35,204 nucleotides of DNA, from assembly GCA_947168335.1 (NCBI GenBank), contig CAMVLM010000025.1, positions 1 to 35,204 of the forward strand, written 5' to 3'. Every line of letters starts with the position of its first letter. Position 1 is the first letter of the stretch. The notes under the pieces were generated by a model, which did not search any database, had not been told where the DNA came from, and saw only the letters and a program-made list of their open reading frames with translations. Below, piece by piece: positions 26,269 through 34,689 of this stretch. A program made the position numbers and the translations under genes. The stretch is from an uncultured Butyrivibrio sp. Lineage in GTDB: Bacteria; Bacillota; Clostridia; Lachnospirales; Lachnospiraceae.

Positions 26269-27891
26269 ATGAAGCTTAAAAAGACATGGATGGGGATTTG
26301 TGTCTTCGTAATTTATTTAGTGGGAATAATCTTTGCTACAGGAGTTACGGGCTTTGTCTCGGGGCCTTTCTCGGGTTATGGGCAGATGGCAGACGGAGCA
26401 ATAATGGCTGCAGGAGCAGTTGTTGCAGGTTTTGTTATGTCATTGTTGGGAAGCGTTATATTTAAAGGCGCTCGTGAAAACAGCAAAAAAGAGCCCGCAG
26501 TATTAATCGATATACTTATTCCTATAGCAGTAGCGGTAATAGGAATCGTTGTTTACATAAACAGTATTTCAGCGAATCTGACCGGTGGGAATATGGCTCT
26601 TTATGAAGGCGCCAAAGTTACCGGAAATGCTCTTACTCCTGTAAGTACGAGCTTTGCTGATTATGCTTATATGGTAGGCCTCAGAGCTACCATGCTCCTT
26701 TTGGGGAATGGCACACTTTCGGTTATTGTATATCAGGTTGTGCTAAGAGCACTGCTGATTTTGTTTACTTATATTTCTTTGAGGATTACTATCGGTATGG
26801 CAGGAGCACTGGTATGTTCTGCACTGATGATAGCAATTCCTGTGTTTGCCGGTTCACTGTCTGTAGTTGAATCGGGCAACATAACACTTGCCACATTGGC
26901 ACTTGATATTCTGCTGGTTGTTTTGTTTGCAAAACGCGCAGCAGCATCAGACAGAAAAATCTTTGATGTGATCTTTTTGATTTTCTGTGGTGTGTTTACC
27001 GGATATGCTGTTTTTACAGATGTGGCAGCACTTTCGGTTCTTGTATTTGTTCTGACTGCGTTTTTCATAATATCGGAGAATGGTCAGACAAAAAATACTT
27101 TAATTTATGAGATTTTGTTCGTTCTGTTTGGCATCATTTCATTTGTATTATGCCTCATCGGATGGTATGGAACAGGCAGTTTTACTGCTTCATTCTGGAA
27201 GTGGGCCAATCAGTTTTACGGAATCAATAACAGTGCATTTTTCGGAATAATAGCTGAATCACTGCAGAGCCGGATTCTTGTGCTGGTACTTCTTGCGTGT
27301 GGTGTGGCTGCTGCTTTTTCATATATTTTTGCAGGAAGAAATGAAAGAGTAATTCCATGGTTTTTATATATTGTGACGGCTGCTGTTTTGTCAGTTGTAC
27401 TTGGAACGACAGCTACCAATAATCAGATTTTTATACTCGTGCTTATGACTGTTGCAACAGGATGCATGGTTTCAGGTTTCTTCTATAAGAAGAGCGAAGA
27501 AGTCGCAGTTTCGGAAGAGGAGACAGAGCCTGAAAATGCTATAGAGTCAGAGACGTCTGAAACAGATGACGGCGAATCTGAGAAAACAGCGGAACCTGAG
27601 ACAGATATCAATGAAGCAGAAAAAACGGAAGAGTCCAGGGAAGCTGAGGATATAACGGAAGAGACTGTAGAACCTGAGAATACAGAAGAAAGCAGACAGA
27701 AACCCAGATTTGTTCCTGAGGGAATGGTTCTTCCTATGGGTGAAGAAGATGAAGATAACCTCGAGCCTAATTTCAATTTTAAGAGGCAGGAGGAAAATGA
27801 TATAGGTGTTTTGGAAATAAATAGAAAAGTATCAAAGCCCAAAGATGAGTTTGATATCAGTATTGAACCCGGAGATGATTTTGATATTTAA
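26269..27891 (+). CDS. Polytopic membrane protein with long acidic C-terminal tail, unknown function
   Basis: This 540-residue protein has roughly ten to twelve hydrophobic segments in the first 405 residues. They include a conserved-looking extracytoplasmic stretch after the third (YINSISANLTGGNMALYEGA), reminiscent of the first loop of GT-C glycosyltransferases. The catalytic Asp/Glu motif of that superfamily is not clear, so I do not assign it. The last 135 residues are hydrophilic and about a third Glu and Asp (ESETSETDDGESEKTAEPET), with a conserved-looking end, EFDISIEPGDDFDI. GGGGGAGG seven bases before ATG 26269 decides this start over the ATG at 26242. It lies 46 bases after yebC and 17 before the M16C peptidase gene, probably in the same operon as the latter. 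Confidence 0.8.
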   Translation: MKLKKTWMGICVFVIYLVGIIFATGVTGFVSGPFSGYGQMADGAIMAAGAVVAGFVMSLLGSVIFKGARENSKKEPAVLIDILIPIAVAVIGIVVYINSISANLTGGNMALYEGAKVTGNALTPVSTSFADYAYMVGLRATMLLLGNGTLSVIVYQVVLRALLILFTYISLRITIGMAGALVCSALMIAIPVFAGSLSVVESGNITLATLALDILLVVLFAKRAAASDRKIFDVIFLIFCGVFTGYAVFTDVAALSVLVFVLTAFFIISENGQTKNTLIYEILFVLFGIISFVLCLIGWYGTGSFTASFWKWANQFYGINNSAFFGIIAESLQSRILVLVLLACGVAAAFSYIFAGRNERVIPWFLYIVTAAVLSVVLGTTATNNQIFILVLMTVATGCMVSGFFYKKSEEVAVSEEETEPENAIESETSETDDGESEKTAEPETDINEAEKTEESREAEDITEETVEPENTEESRQKPRFVPEGMVLPMGEEDEDNLEPNFNFKRQEENDIGVLEINRKVSKPKDEFDISIEPGDDFDI

Positions 27892-27908
27892 TAGCAAAGA
27901 GGATTTGT

Positions 27909-30854
27909 ATGAGAATAAAAGAGCTTGATGCTTACGAAATAATTGAAAAAAGAAGAATAGATGACCTTAATTCTGAGAGTTATATTATCCGTCATAAGAA
28001 GACCGGTGCCAGAGTGGCACTTCTTTCCAATGATGATAATAACAAGGTCTTTTATATAGGATTCAGAACTCCGCCGAAGGATTCCACAGGTGTTGCACAT
28101 ATTATCGAGCACACCGTTCTTTGTGGGTCAAAGGAGTTCCCTATAAAGGATCCGTTTGTTGAACTGGTAAAGGGATCGCTTAACACATTTTTAAATGCAA
28201 TGACTTATCCGGATAAAACCGTTTATCCCGTTGCAAGTTGTAACGATGCAGATTTTCAGAATCTTATGCACGTTTATCTTGATGCTGTTTTTTATCCCAA
28301 TATCTATAAAACAAAAAAGATATTCCAGCAGGAAGGCTGGCATTACGAGATGGAGGATGAGAACAGTGATCTTACCATCAACGGTGTCGTTTATAACGAA
28401 ATGAAGGGTGCATTTTCATCAGCGGATGAGGTTGTTGCCAGAGAAATAAGAAAGTCACTTTTCCCTGATATTACTTATGGTATTGAGTCAGGCGGTGATC
28501 CGGATGTGATTCCCTCACTTACCTATGAGGATTATCTTGATTTCCACAGAAAGTATTATCATCCTTCTAACAGCTATATCTATCTCTATGGTGATATGGA
28601 TATGGCAGAGAAGCTTAAGTATATTGATGAAGCATATCTGTCTCACTTTGACAAAATAGAGGTGGATTCAGAGATAGGTCTGCAGAAGTCCTTCGATGCA
28701 AGAAAAGACATTACAAGTGAATATCCGATCATGAAGGAAGAGTCAGAGAAGGACAACACTTATCTTACTCTCAACTATGCTGTTGGAAGCAGCCTTGATC
28801 CCAAGTTTTATATCGCTTTTGATGTATTGGATTATGCGCTTTGCTCAGCGCCGGGAGCACCTATTAAGAAGGCACTTATCGACAAGGGAATCGGAAGTGA
28901 AGTTTTCAGTGACTATGACAATGGCATAAAGCAGCCTACTTTTTCCATTGTTGCCAAGAATGCTAATCCGGAACAGAGGGATGAGTTCCTAAAGACAATC
29001 GAAGAAGTATTAAAAAAGCAGGTTGAGGAAGGCATCGATAAAAAGGCTCTTCTTGCAGGAATAAATGCAGATGAGTTCAAATACAGGGAGGCTGATTTCG
29101 GAAGATTCCCCAAGGGACTTCTGTACGGACTTCAGGTTTTTGACAGCTGGCTTTATGATGACATGAAACCATGGATCAACATTGAAGCCAATGCTACTTT
29201 TACCGAACTGAAAAAAGAGATTGAAACCGGATACTTTGAAAATCTGGTTGATAAATATCTTTTACAGAATAATCACTGTTCAATGCTTATGGTGACTCCT
29301 AAGAAGGGACTTGCCGAGGAAAAGGATGAGAAGCTCAAAGAAGAGCTGAAAAAATACCGTGACAGTTTATGCAGTGATGAAATAAAGAATATTGTGAAGG
29401 AAACAGCAGACCTTAAGGCTTATCAGGACGAACCTGACGCACCTGAGGATCTTGCTAAGATCCCGCTTCTTACCAGAGAAGATATGAAGAAGGAAGCTGA
29501 CAGGTTCATCTATGAGGAGAGAATGGCAGGGGATCAGAAGGTTCTGTTCCATAATGTATTTACAAATGGAATCAGTTATCTGAACTTTGTGTTTGATATT
29601 AAGACAGTGCCTGACAGACTGCTTCCGTATGTACCTGTATTAAAGCTGCTGCTTGCTTTGATGGATACGGATAATTATTCCTACACAGATCTTTATAACG
29701 AGATAAACTTAACAACCGGTGGTATCAACGGCTCTGTGAGCTCATATACTGATGCCAGAGATACTACAAAATTCGTGACAACTTTCGAGATCAGTGTTAA
29801 AGCGCTTTATTCTCAGATTGATGATGCATTCAGACTTGTTGAAGAGATTCTGATGCACACAAGATTCGATAACAGGAAGAGAATCATCGAGATTATGGAG
29901 GAAAACTGTTCAAGAGCACGTTCCGAGCTTGCGGGTTCAGGTCATCACAGTGCAGCATTGAGAGCAATGTCCTATATCTCACCTTCCGCAAAGATGTCAG
30001 ATATGACATCCGGTATTGGAGGATACAGATTCCTTGAGGAAATAAGAGAAGGAATTACAAATGATGACAAGCTTGCTGATGAATTCATTGCCAAAATGCA
30101 GGAACTCTGCACCATAATTTTCAGATCTGAAAATCTTATGGTGGACTACACTGCATCGGAGAATGAATACGCTGGCGTTCCCGAGAAGGTTATCAGTTTT
30201 GCTTCAAAGCTTCATACGGAAGAATGTGAAAAAGGAAGCTTTACTGTCAAATGCGAAAAGATGAACGAAGGTTTCCAGACTGCAGGACAGGTTCAGTACG
30301 TATGCAGAGCCGGCAATTTTGCATCAAAGGGACTTAAGTATGACGGTTCACTCAGGGTGCTTAAGGTTATGCTTGGATATGATTACCTTTGGAAGAATAT
30401 CAGAGTTCAGGGCGGAGCATACGGATGTATGAGCGGCTTTGCCAAGAACGGTGATTCATATTTTGTTACCTACAGAGATCCTCATCTTACCAGAAGTATT
30501 GATGTATTTAAGGCGGCTGCGGATTACCTCAGAAACTTTGAAGCAGATGAGAGAACAATCACTCAGTTTATAATAGGAGCAATCAGTGATCTTGATACAC
30601 CCAAGACTCCTTCAACGAAGGGTTCTTACGGACTGACTGCATATCTCTGCCATGCTGACATGGCTGAAATACAGAAGGACAGAGATGACCTTATTGCAAC
30701 GGACCAGGAAAAGATCAGAAGCCTTGCTGCTTATATCGATGCCTTTATGGAGGATGACTGCCTCTGCGTTGTGGGAGATGCAGCGAAGATAGAAGAAAAC
30801 AAAGAGCTTTTTGGAAAAGTGGAGCAGCTTATTTATGCAGGAAAATCAGAATAA
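27909..30854 (+). CDS. M16C family zinc metallopeptidase (presequence protease-like)
   Basis: This is a 981-residue peptidasome with two halves that close around peptides. The inverted zinc motif HIIEH is at residues 64-68 (His64, Glu67, His68) followed by TVLCGSKEFPIKDPF. The third ligand is Glu164 in NEMKGAFSS. This HxxEH plus LCGS arrangement and the length of nearly 1000 residues fit the M16C group (mitochondrial PreP, Clostridium peptidases). The C-terminal half keeps the family fold (for example GGAYGCMSGF and RDPHLTRSIDVFKAA). There is no signal peptide, so it is cytoplasmic and likely digests free peptides. GAGG a few bases before the ATG supports the start. Its end overlaps the start of era by 20 bases. 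Confidence 0.95.
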   Translation: MRIKELDAYEIIEKRRIDDLNSESYIIRHKKTGARVALLSNDDNNKVFYIGFRTPPKDSTGVAHIIEHTVLCGSKEFPIKDPFVELVKGSLNTFLNAMTYPDKTVYPVASCNDADFQNLMHVYLDAVFYPNIYKTKKIFQQEGWHYEMEDENSDLTINGVVYNEMKGAFSSADEVVAREIRKSLFPDITYGIESGGDPDVIPSLTYEDYLDFHRKYYHPSNSYIYLYGDMDMAEKLKYIDEAYLSHFDKIEVDSEIGLQKSFDARKDITSEYPIMKEESEKDNTYLTLNYAVGSSLDPKFYIAFDVLDYALCSAPGAPIKKALIDKGIGSEVFSDYDNGIKQPTFSIVAKNANPEQRDEFLKTIEEVLKKQVEEGIDKKALLAGINADEFKYREADFGRFPKGLLYGLQVFDSWLYDDMKPWINIEANATFTELKKEIETGYFENLVDKYLLQNNHCSMLMVTPKKGLAEEKDEKLKEELKKYRDSLCSDEIKNIVKETADLKAYQDEPDAPEDLAKIPLLTREDMKKEADRFIYEERMAGDQKVLFHNVFTNGISYLNFVFDIKTVPDRLLPYVPVLKLLLALMDTDNYSYTDLYNEINLTTGGINGSVSSYTDARDTTKFVTTFEISVKALYSQIDDAFRLVEEILMHTRFDNRKRIIEIMEENCSRARSELAGSGHHSAALRAMSYISPSAKMSDMTSGIGGYRFLEEIREGITNDDKLADEFIAKMQELCTIIFRSENLMVDYTASENEYAGVPEKVISFASKLHTEECEKGSFTVKCEKMNEGFQTAGQVQYVCRAGNFASKGLKYDGSLRVLKVMLGYDYLWKNIRVQGGAYGCMSGFAKNGDSYFVTYRDPHLTRSIDVFKAAADYLRNFEADERTITQFIIGAISDLDTPKTPSTKGSYGLTAYLCHADMAEIQKDRDDLIATDQEKIRSLAAYIDAFMEDDCLCVVGDAAKIEENKELFGKVEQLIYAGKSE

Positions 30855-31917
30855 TATGGGGCTTAAGTGCGGCTATGTAACACTTATAGGCCGTCCGAAT
30901 GTAGGTAAATCAACACTGATGAATCACCTCATTGGACAGAAAATAGCCATAACTTCTCACAAACCACAGACTACCAGAGGAAGGATTCAGACGGTGTACA
31001 CCGATGACAGGGGACAGATAGTTTTCCTTGATACTCCCGGTATTCATGAATCCAAGAACAAGCTTGGAGAGTATATGGTTAAGGTTGCCACAAAAACCCT
31101 TGAAGAGGTTGATCTTATTTTGTGGCTGGTGGAGCCCTCCACCTTTATCGGTACCGGAGAGAAGATGATAATTGAGCAGCTGCGGGAGAGCAGCAAGCAG
31201 GTTATCCTTGTAATAAACAAGATTGATACGGTGCCCTCAGAGGAATTATCCAAGTTTATAGATGCCTATAAAAAGGAAATGGAGTATGCTGATATCGTCA
31301 CGGTTTCAGCATTAAAGCAGGAAAATCTTGAAGAACTGATGGATACTATTTTCCAAAGGCTCCCTTACGGAGATCCTTTCTATGATGAGGAAACTCTGAC
31401 GGATCAGACAGAGCGAGATATTGTTTCTGAAATCATCAGGGAAAAGGCACTGAGACTTTTGTCTGACGAGGTGCCTCACGGTATCGCGGTCACGGTTGAA
31501 ACAATGAAGACCAGAACTGTGTCTGCGCCTGCAAAAAAGAAAAAGTCGAAGCATGTACATCCGCCTAAGAACAAGAATAAGGATTTATCTGCTAATCCCG
31601 CAGGCACTAAAGGTACTCCTGATCTGGAGGCTATGCTTGCAGCGTTGTCAGGCGGAGCATCAGATGCGGCTGATGTTCAGGAAAAGGATAATATCATGGA
31701 CATAGAGGCCACAATTATCTGCGAGAGGGATTCTCACAAGGGAATTGTTATCGGTAAGGGTGGATCGATGTTAAAGAAGATTGGTTCCCAGTCAAGAGCA
31801 GATATCGAAAAGCTTGTGGGCTGCAGAGTGAATCTTCAGATTTTTGTTAAGGTACGCCGCGACTGGAGAAATGATACCCAGCAGATGAAAAATTTTGGCT
31901 ACAAAAATACAAAATGA
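30835..31917 (+). CDS. era: GTPase Era with an extra basic insertion in the KH domain
   Basis: Era is an essential GTPase that helps 16S rRNA maturation and 30S assembly. Motifs in order: G1 GRPNVGKS (residues 19-26), switch I KPQTTRGRI, G3 DTPGIHESKN, G4 NKID and G5 SAL. The C-terminal RNA-binding KH domain has EATIICERDSHKGIVIGKGG. Era is usually about 300 residues; this one is 360. The extra 57 or so residues (about 228-284, positions 31519-31688) interrupt the KH domain between VTVETMKT and the IEATI strand. They contain PAKKKKSKHVHPPKNKNKD, then a more helical part. GGAG ten bases upstream supports ATG 30835, which overlaps the M16C gene; ATG 30856 is an alternative that would avoid the overlap. 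Confidence 0.95.
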   Translation: MQENQNNMGLKCGYVTLIGRPNVGKSTLMNHLIGQKIAITSHKPQTTRGRIQTVYTDDRGQIVFLDTPGIHESKNKLGEYMVKVATKTLEEVDLILWLVEPSTFIGTGEKMIIEQLRESSKQVILVINKIDTVPSEELSKFIDAYKKEMEYADIVTVSALKQENLEELMDTIFQRLPYGDPFYDEETLTDQTERDIVSEIIREKALRLLSDEVPHGIAVTVETMKTRTVSAPAKKKKSKHVHPPKNKNKDLSANPAGTKGTPDLEAMLAALSGGASDAADVQEKDNIMDIEATIICERDSHKGIVIGKGGSMLKKIGSQSRADIEKLVGCRVNLQIFVKVRRDWRNDTQQMKNFGYKNTK

Positions 31918-31959
31918 TTGTTTTGCAAAGACAGTCAGAAATAATTATGGAATTTTAAG

Positions 31960-32613
31960 ATGGTTGATTTAGTTAGCGTAAACGGAATGATTATAAAAAG
32001 ACAGCCTGTTGCTGAATATGACTGGGTTGTAACTATACTCACTTCCGAACGCGGCAAGATCACAGCCTTTGCTAAGGGTGCCAGACGTCCGGGAAATCAG
32101 CTTTCCGGTGTCGTGGAACCCTTTTGCTTTGGACAATTCAAATTATATGCGGGAAAGACTTCCTACAATATTCAGGAAGCTAAAATTTCCAACTATTTTG
32201 AAAGCTTCAGACAGGATTTTAACGGATCGATGTACGGAATGTTCTTTATGGAACTTGCAGATTATTACACAAGAGAGAACAGTGATGAAAGAGAACCGTT
32301 AAAGCTTTTGTATCAGTCTCTCAGGGCTCTTGAATCAGATACTTTTGATAACAGGTTTGTGAGGTGTATTTATGAGATAAAGGCTCTTGCAATAAACGGA
32401 GAATATCCCGGAGTCCCTAATGACAGAAAGTACCAGGATTCCACCACTTATACATTGAATTATATTGCTGCCACGCCTGTTGAGAAGCTGTACACATTTA
32501 AGGTTACTGATGAAGTGCTTTTGGAGCTTGACCATATCTGTGATATATACAGAAAGAGATTCATAGACAGAAATATTAATTCTTTGGATATGGTCAGAAT
32601 GATAGAAAAGTAA
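31960..32613 (+). CDS. recO: DNA repair protein RecO
   Basis: RecO helps load RecA on single-stranded DNA with RecR, in gap and recombinational repair. The 217-residue protein has the N-terminal OB fold (GMIIKRQPVAEYDWVVTILT, then GKITAFAKGARRPGNQL) and the helical part with YEIKALAINGEYPG. Most Firmicute RecO proteins are 240-260 residues and carry a four-cysteine zinc finger after the NGEYP segment. Here the same place reads VPNDRKYQDSTTYTL, with no cysteines, and the protein is short. The zinc site therefore appears lost, as in E. coli RecO. The start has no clear ribosome site. Era-RecO order is common in clostridia. Confidence 0.92.
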   Translation: MVDLVSVNGMIIKRQPVAEYDWVVTILTSERGKITAFAKGARRPGNQLSGVVEPFCFGQFKLYAGKTSYNIQEAKISNYFESFRQDFNGSMYGMFFMELADYYTRENSDEREPLKLLYQSLRALESDTFDNRFVRCIYEIKALAINGEYPGVPNDRKYQDSTTYTLNYIAATPVEKLYTFKVTDEVLLELDHICDIYRKRFIDRNINSLDMVRMIEK

Positions 32614-32659
32614 TATTATTTTGGAGGAAATTTCGAAAGGATTTATTTACTGAAGCATT

Positions 32660-33961
32660 ATGTGGAAAAAGTTTATAAAGTTTAAAAGAAAACATCGAAA
32701 ATTGGGAATGCTGTTGCAGTGTCTCTTAATGACCGGACTGGTAGTGGCCTTTTTCGGTGTATTATATTGGTTTTTTACGACGGCCATACATGCTGCCAAT
32801 TCAAGGGAGTTCGACGAGATTATGCAGACACTTGTTTTTCTGGTGATTGTTGTCTGCATGTATCAGAAGCAAATTGAGAATTCTTTATATAACCGATATA
32901 GAAAGGCAAAATGGGAGAAGAATATATCCGGCAGAAAAAATGCGGAAAAATATGATGATCTGCCGCATTTTGGAAAACTTCTGAATAAATCACAGGTAAT
33001 GCGAATAATTAAAAATGCGGAGTTCTCTGAATATAAAACAAAAAGAGGAGAAAAGCTCGCAAACGTTCTTGTCAGTGAAGATGACAAGTGGATGTGCATC
33101 CTTGACGGGTATATGCCTGTGGATTTTATCTGCGGCTACAATGAATACAGAAATGAGCTTTATTCAATTGACGGCGGAGAAATATGTCTTCCTGATGAGG
33201 CGAAGGATTCTGAAATAGTCCATGATATACAGGCATTCTTTGAAGATAAGGGCATATGCTACACATATGTACCGGAGCATGCGGAAAAAAGATTTAATGA
33301 TGCGCTGAATGTTCCCCGTTCTGAAATGGATAAAGCTGATTTCAGCAAAGTCCGTTATCTCTGGGAGAAGGCAAATGCCACCGGCAGGAGTAGTCGAAAG
33401 AATAATAGATACAATCCGGTCGATAAAAAAGGTAATGTCAGCAGGGAAATATTTGAAAGTGTACTGTCTGATAATGAGGTATTCAGGACTGCAGAGGCTG
33501 TGCGTCAGAATAAAGTAACACTTTCAACCTACCTGAATTTTAATGAGTACAAAAATGAGTTCAGTATCTGTAATGGTGTTGCAGTTCTTGAAGAACTTGG
33601 GTATCCCCAAAATAAAGAGGGAATGGATTTTCTCTTTGACTGTCTCGGGGATGTTGATGAGGCATATTTTGGAATAGCTGTGAATGTGCTTCTTACTTTT
33701 CCTGAAAAAATGCTTCAGGAGAAAATTGAAGAGGAAGCAGAGCTTGCATATAAAGAGTTTGATATAGTAGGCATGGCAGGTATTATGTATCTGGCCCAAA
33801 AACTCGGATATACGATCCGGTACGTCGAGGAAATAAAAAAATCTCAGAATGCACCTACAGAGGAGATCCGGAAATTCAATCCGGATAAGCTGCCGGGATT
33901 TGCAGATGGAGAGATTCAGAAATTCAACCCTTCGGGTCTTGCTTATCAGGAACAGTTATAA
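32660..33961 (+). CDS. Hypothetical membrane-anchored protein, 433 residues
   Basis: I do not recognise this protein. A basic N-terminus (KKFIKFKRKHRK) is followed by two membrane spans (about 18-42 and 51-69), with YQKQIENSLYNRYRKAKWEK facing the cytoplasm. A large soluble region follows. It contains segments like WMCILDGYMPVDFICGYN and SIDGGEICLPDEA (about 145-200) that look beta-rich. A Lys/Arg/Asn linker near residue 247 leads to a helical C-terminal part. The protein ends in two 16-residue repeats (33863-33958). No ribosome site lies close to the ATG, but an in-frame TGA six bases upstream excludes a longer start. It lies 46 bases after recO, probably in the same transcript. A GGAGG at about 32623 has no start codon at useful distance. 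Confidence 0.72.
   Translation: MWKKFIKFKRKHRKLGMLLQCLLMTGLVVAFFGVLYWFFTTAIHAANSREFDEIMQTLVFLVIVVCMYQKQIENSLYNRYRKAKWEKNISGRKNAEKYDDLPHFGKLLNKSQVMRIIKNAEFSEYKTKRGEKLANVLVSEDDKWMCILDGYMPVDFICGYNEYRNELYSIDGGEICLPDEAKDSEIVHDIQAFFEDKGICYTYVPEHAEKRFNDALNVPRSEMDKADFSKVRYLWEKANATGRSSRKNNRYNPVDKKGNVSREIFESVLSDNEVFRTAEAVRQNKVTLSTYLNFNEYKNEFSICNGVAVLEELGYPQNKEGMDFLFDCLGDVDEAYFGIAVNVLLTFPEKMLQEKIEEEAELAYKEFDIVGMAGIMYLAQKLGYTIRYVEEIKKSQNAPTEEIRKFNPDKLPGFADGEIQKFNPSGLAYQEQL
33863..33958 (+). repeat. Two 48-bp in-frame repeats at the end of the 433-residue gene
   Basis: The units encode EIRKFNPDKLPGFADG (33863-33910) and EIQKFNPSGLAYQEQL (33911-33958). The second unit ends exactly at the stop codon. The identical core EI-x-KFNP and 16-residue spacing suggest a short linear motif used twice, for example for docking a partner. 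Confidence 0.7.
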
Positions 33962-33973
33962 TACATCAATTTA

Positions 33974-34002
33974 TTGAAAATGTGAGAGACAAAGTATATA
34001 AT
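33974..34002 (+). promoter_or_regulatory. Sigma-A-type promoter ahead of the lipoprotein gene
   Basis: TTGAAA (33974-33979) and a perfect TATAAT (33997-34002) are 17 bases apart. A start near 34009 leaves a leader of about 45 bases. It probably drives the lipoprotein gene and possibly glyQS, which follows after 30 bases without a visible terminator. Confidence 0.82.
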
Positions 34003-34056
34003 CTACTGAGTATGCTCAAATATTTGTTATTTATGAGGTAAAAGCAGGTGCACAAG

Positions 34057-34659
34057 ATGAGAACTTTTCGTCTGGTTGCTGCAACATCGGTTGTGGCTAT
34101 GGCGATGATGACAGGATGCGGCAGCAGTAATCTTACAAAGACCGATGCCAATTCAGTAACAGTAAAAAACGACGGATCAGTTGTAAGCGTGATCTTTGAT
34201 GATTTCTCAGCGGGGTATTACAACCTGGATGAGCTTAAGACCATGGCAGATGATGAGGTTAATGCCTATAATGCCAAAAATGGTGAAGGAAAATCTGAGG
34301 TATCTTCAATAGAGCTTAAGGACAGCAATGTAAAGATGATCATGAAATTTGCATCTGCCCAGGATTATTCAGGTTTTAATTCAGAGCAGCTTCTGTACGG
34401 AACAGTTTCTGAAATAAAAGCAAGTGGAATCACAATAGATTCAAACCTTGTAGATAAGGATGGAGTTCCTGCATCTACAGAGGATATTGCAGGCATCACC
34501 GATGACCAGCATGTTCTTGTTACAGCCGCTAAGGGACTGGTAGCGCTTCCTTATTCAATCAAATATATTTCAAAGGGAGCAACTGTTAAGAGTTCACAGG
34601 TTGCTGATCTTTCGCAGACTGCTGAGGACGAACCTACTTATATAGTTCTTGGAAAATAA
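34057..34659 (+). CDS. Putative lipoprotein of unknown function, 200 residues
   Basis: The N-terminus (MRTFRLVAATSVVAMAMMTGCG) has a short basic start, a hydrophobic stretch and the lipobox MTGC, so the protein is predicted to be exported and lipid-anchored. The mature part (about 178 residues) is polar, starts with a Ser/Asn/Thr linker, and alternates beta-like (GSVVSVIFDDFSAGYY, SSIELKDSNVKMIMKF) and helical segments. There are no cysteines after the anchor and no family I can name. GTG 34048 is an alternative start with GAGGT upstream, but ATG 34057 leaves a more typical signal peptide with AGGTG six bases before it. It has a strong promoter of its own and lies just before glyQS. Confidence 0.82.
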   Translation: MRTFRLVAATSVVAMAMMTGCGSSNLTKTDANSVTVKNDGSVVSVIFDDFSAGYYNLDELKTMADDEVNAYNAKNGEGKSEVSSIELKDSNVKMIMKFASAQDYSGFNSEQLLYGTVSEIKASGITIDSNLVDKDGVPASTEDIAGITDDQHVLVTAAKGLVALPYSIKYISKGATVKSSQVADLSQTAEDEPTYIVLGK

Positions 34660-34689
34660 CATAGTAAATAAATTTGGAGGTTTATACAT

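Noticed and set aside
34660..34689. T-box leader of glyQS
   Set aside because: Only 30 bases separate the genes, far too few for a T-box, and no terminator/antiterminator pair is visible.
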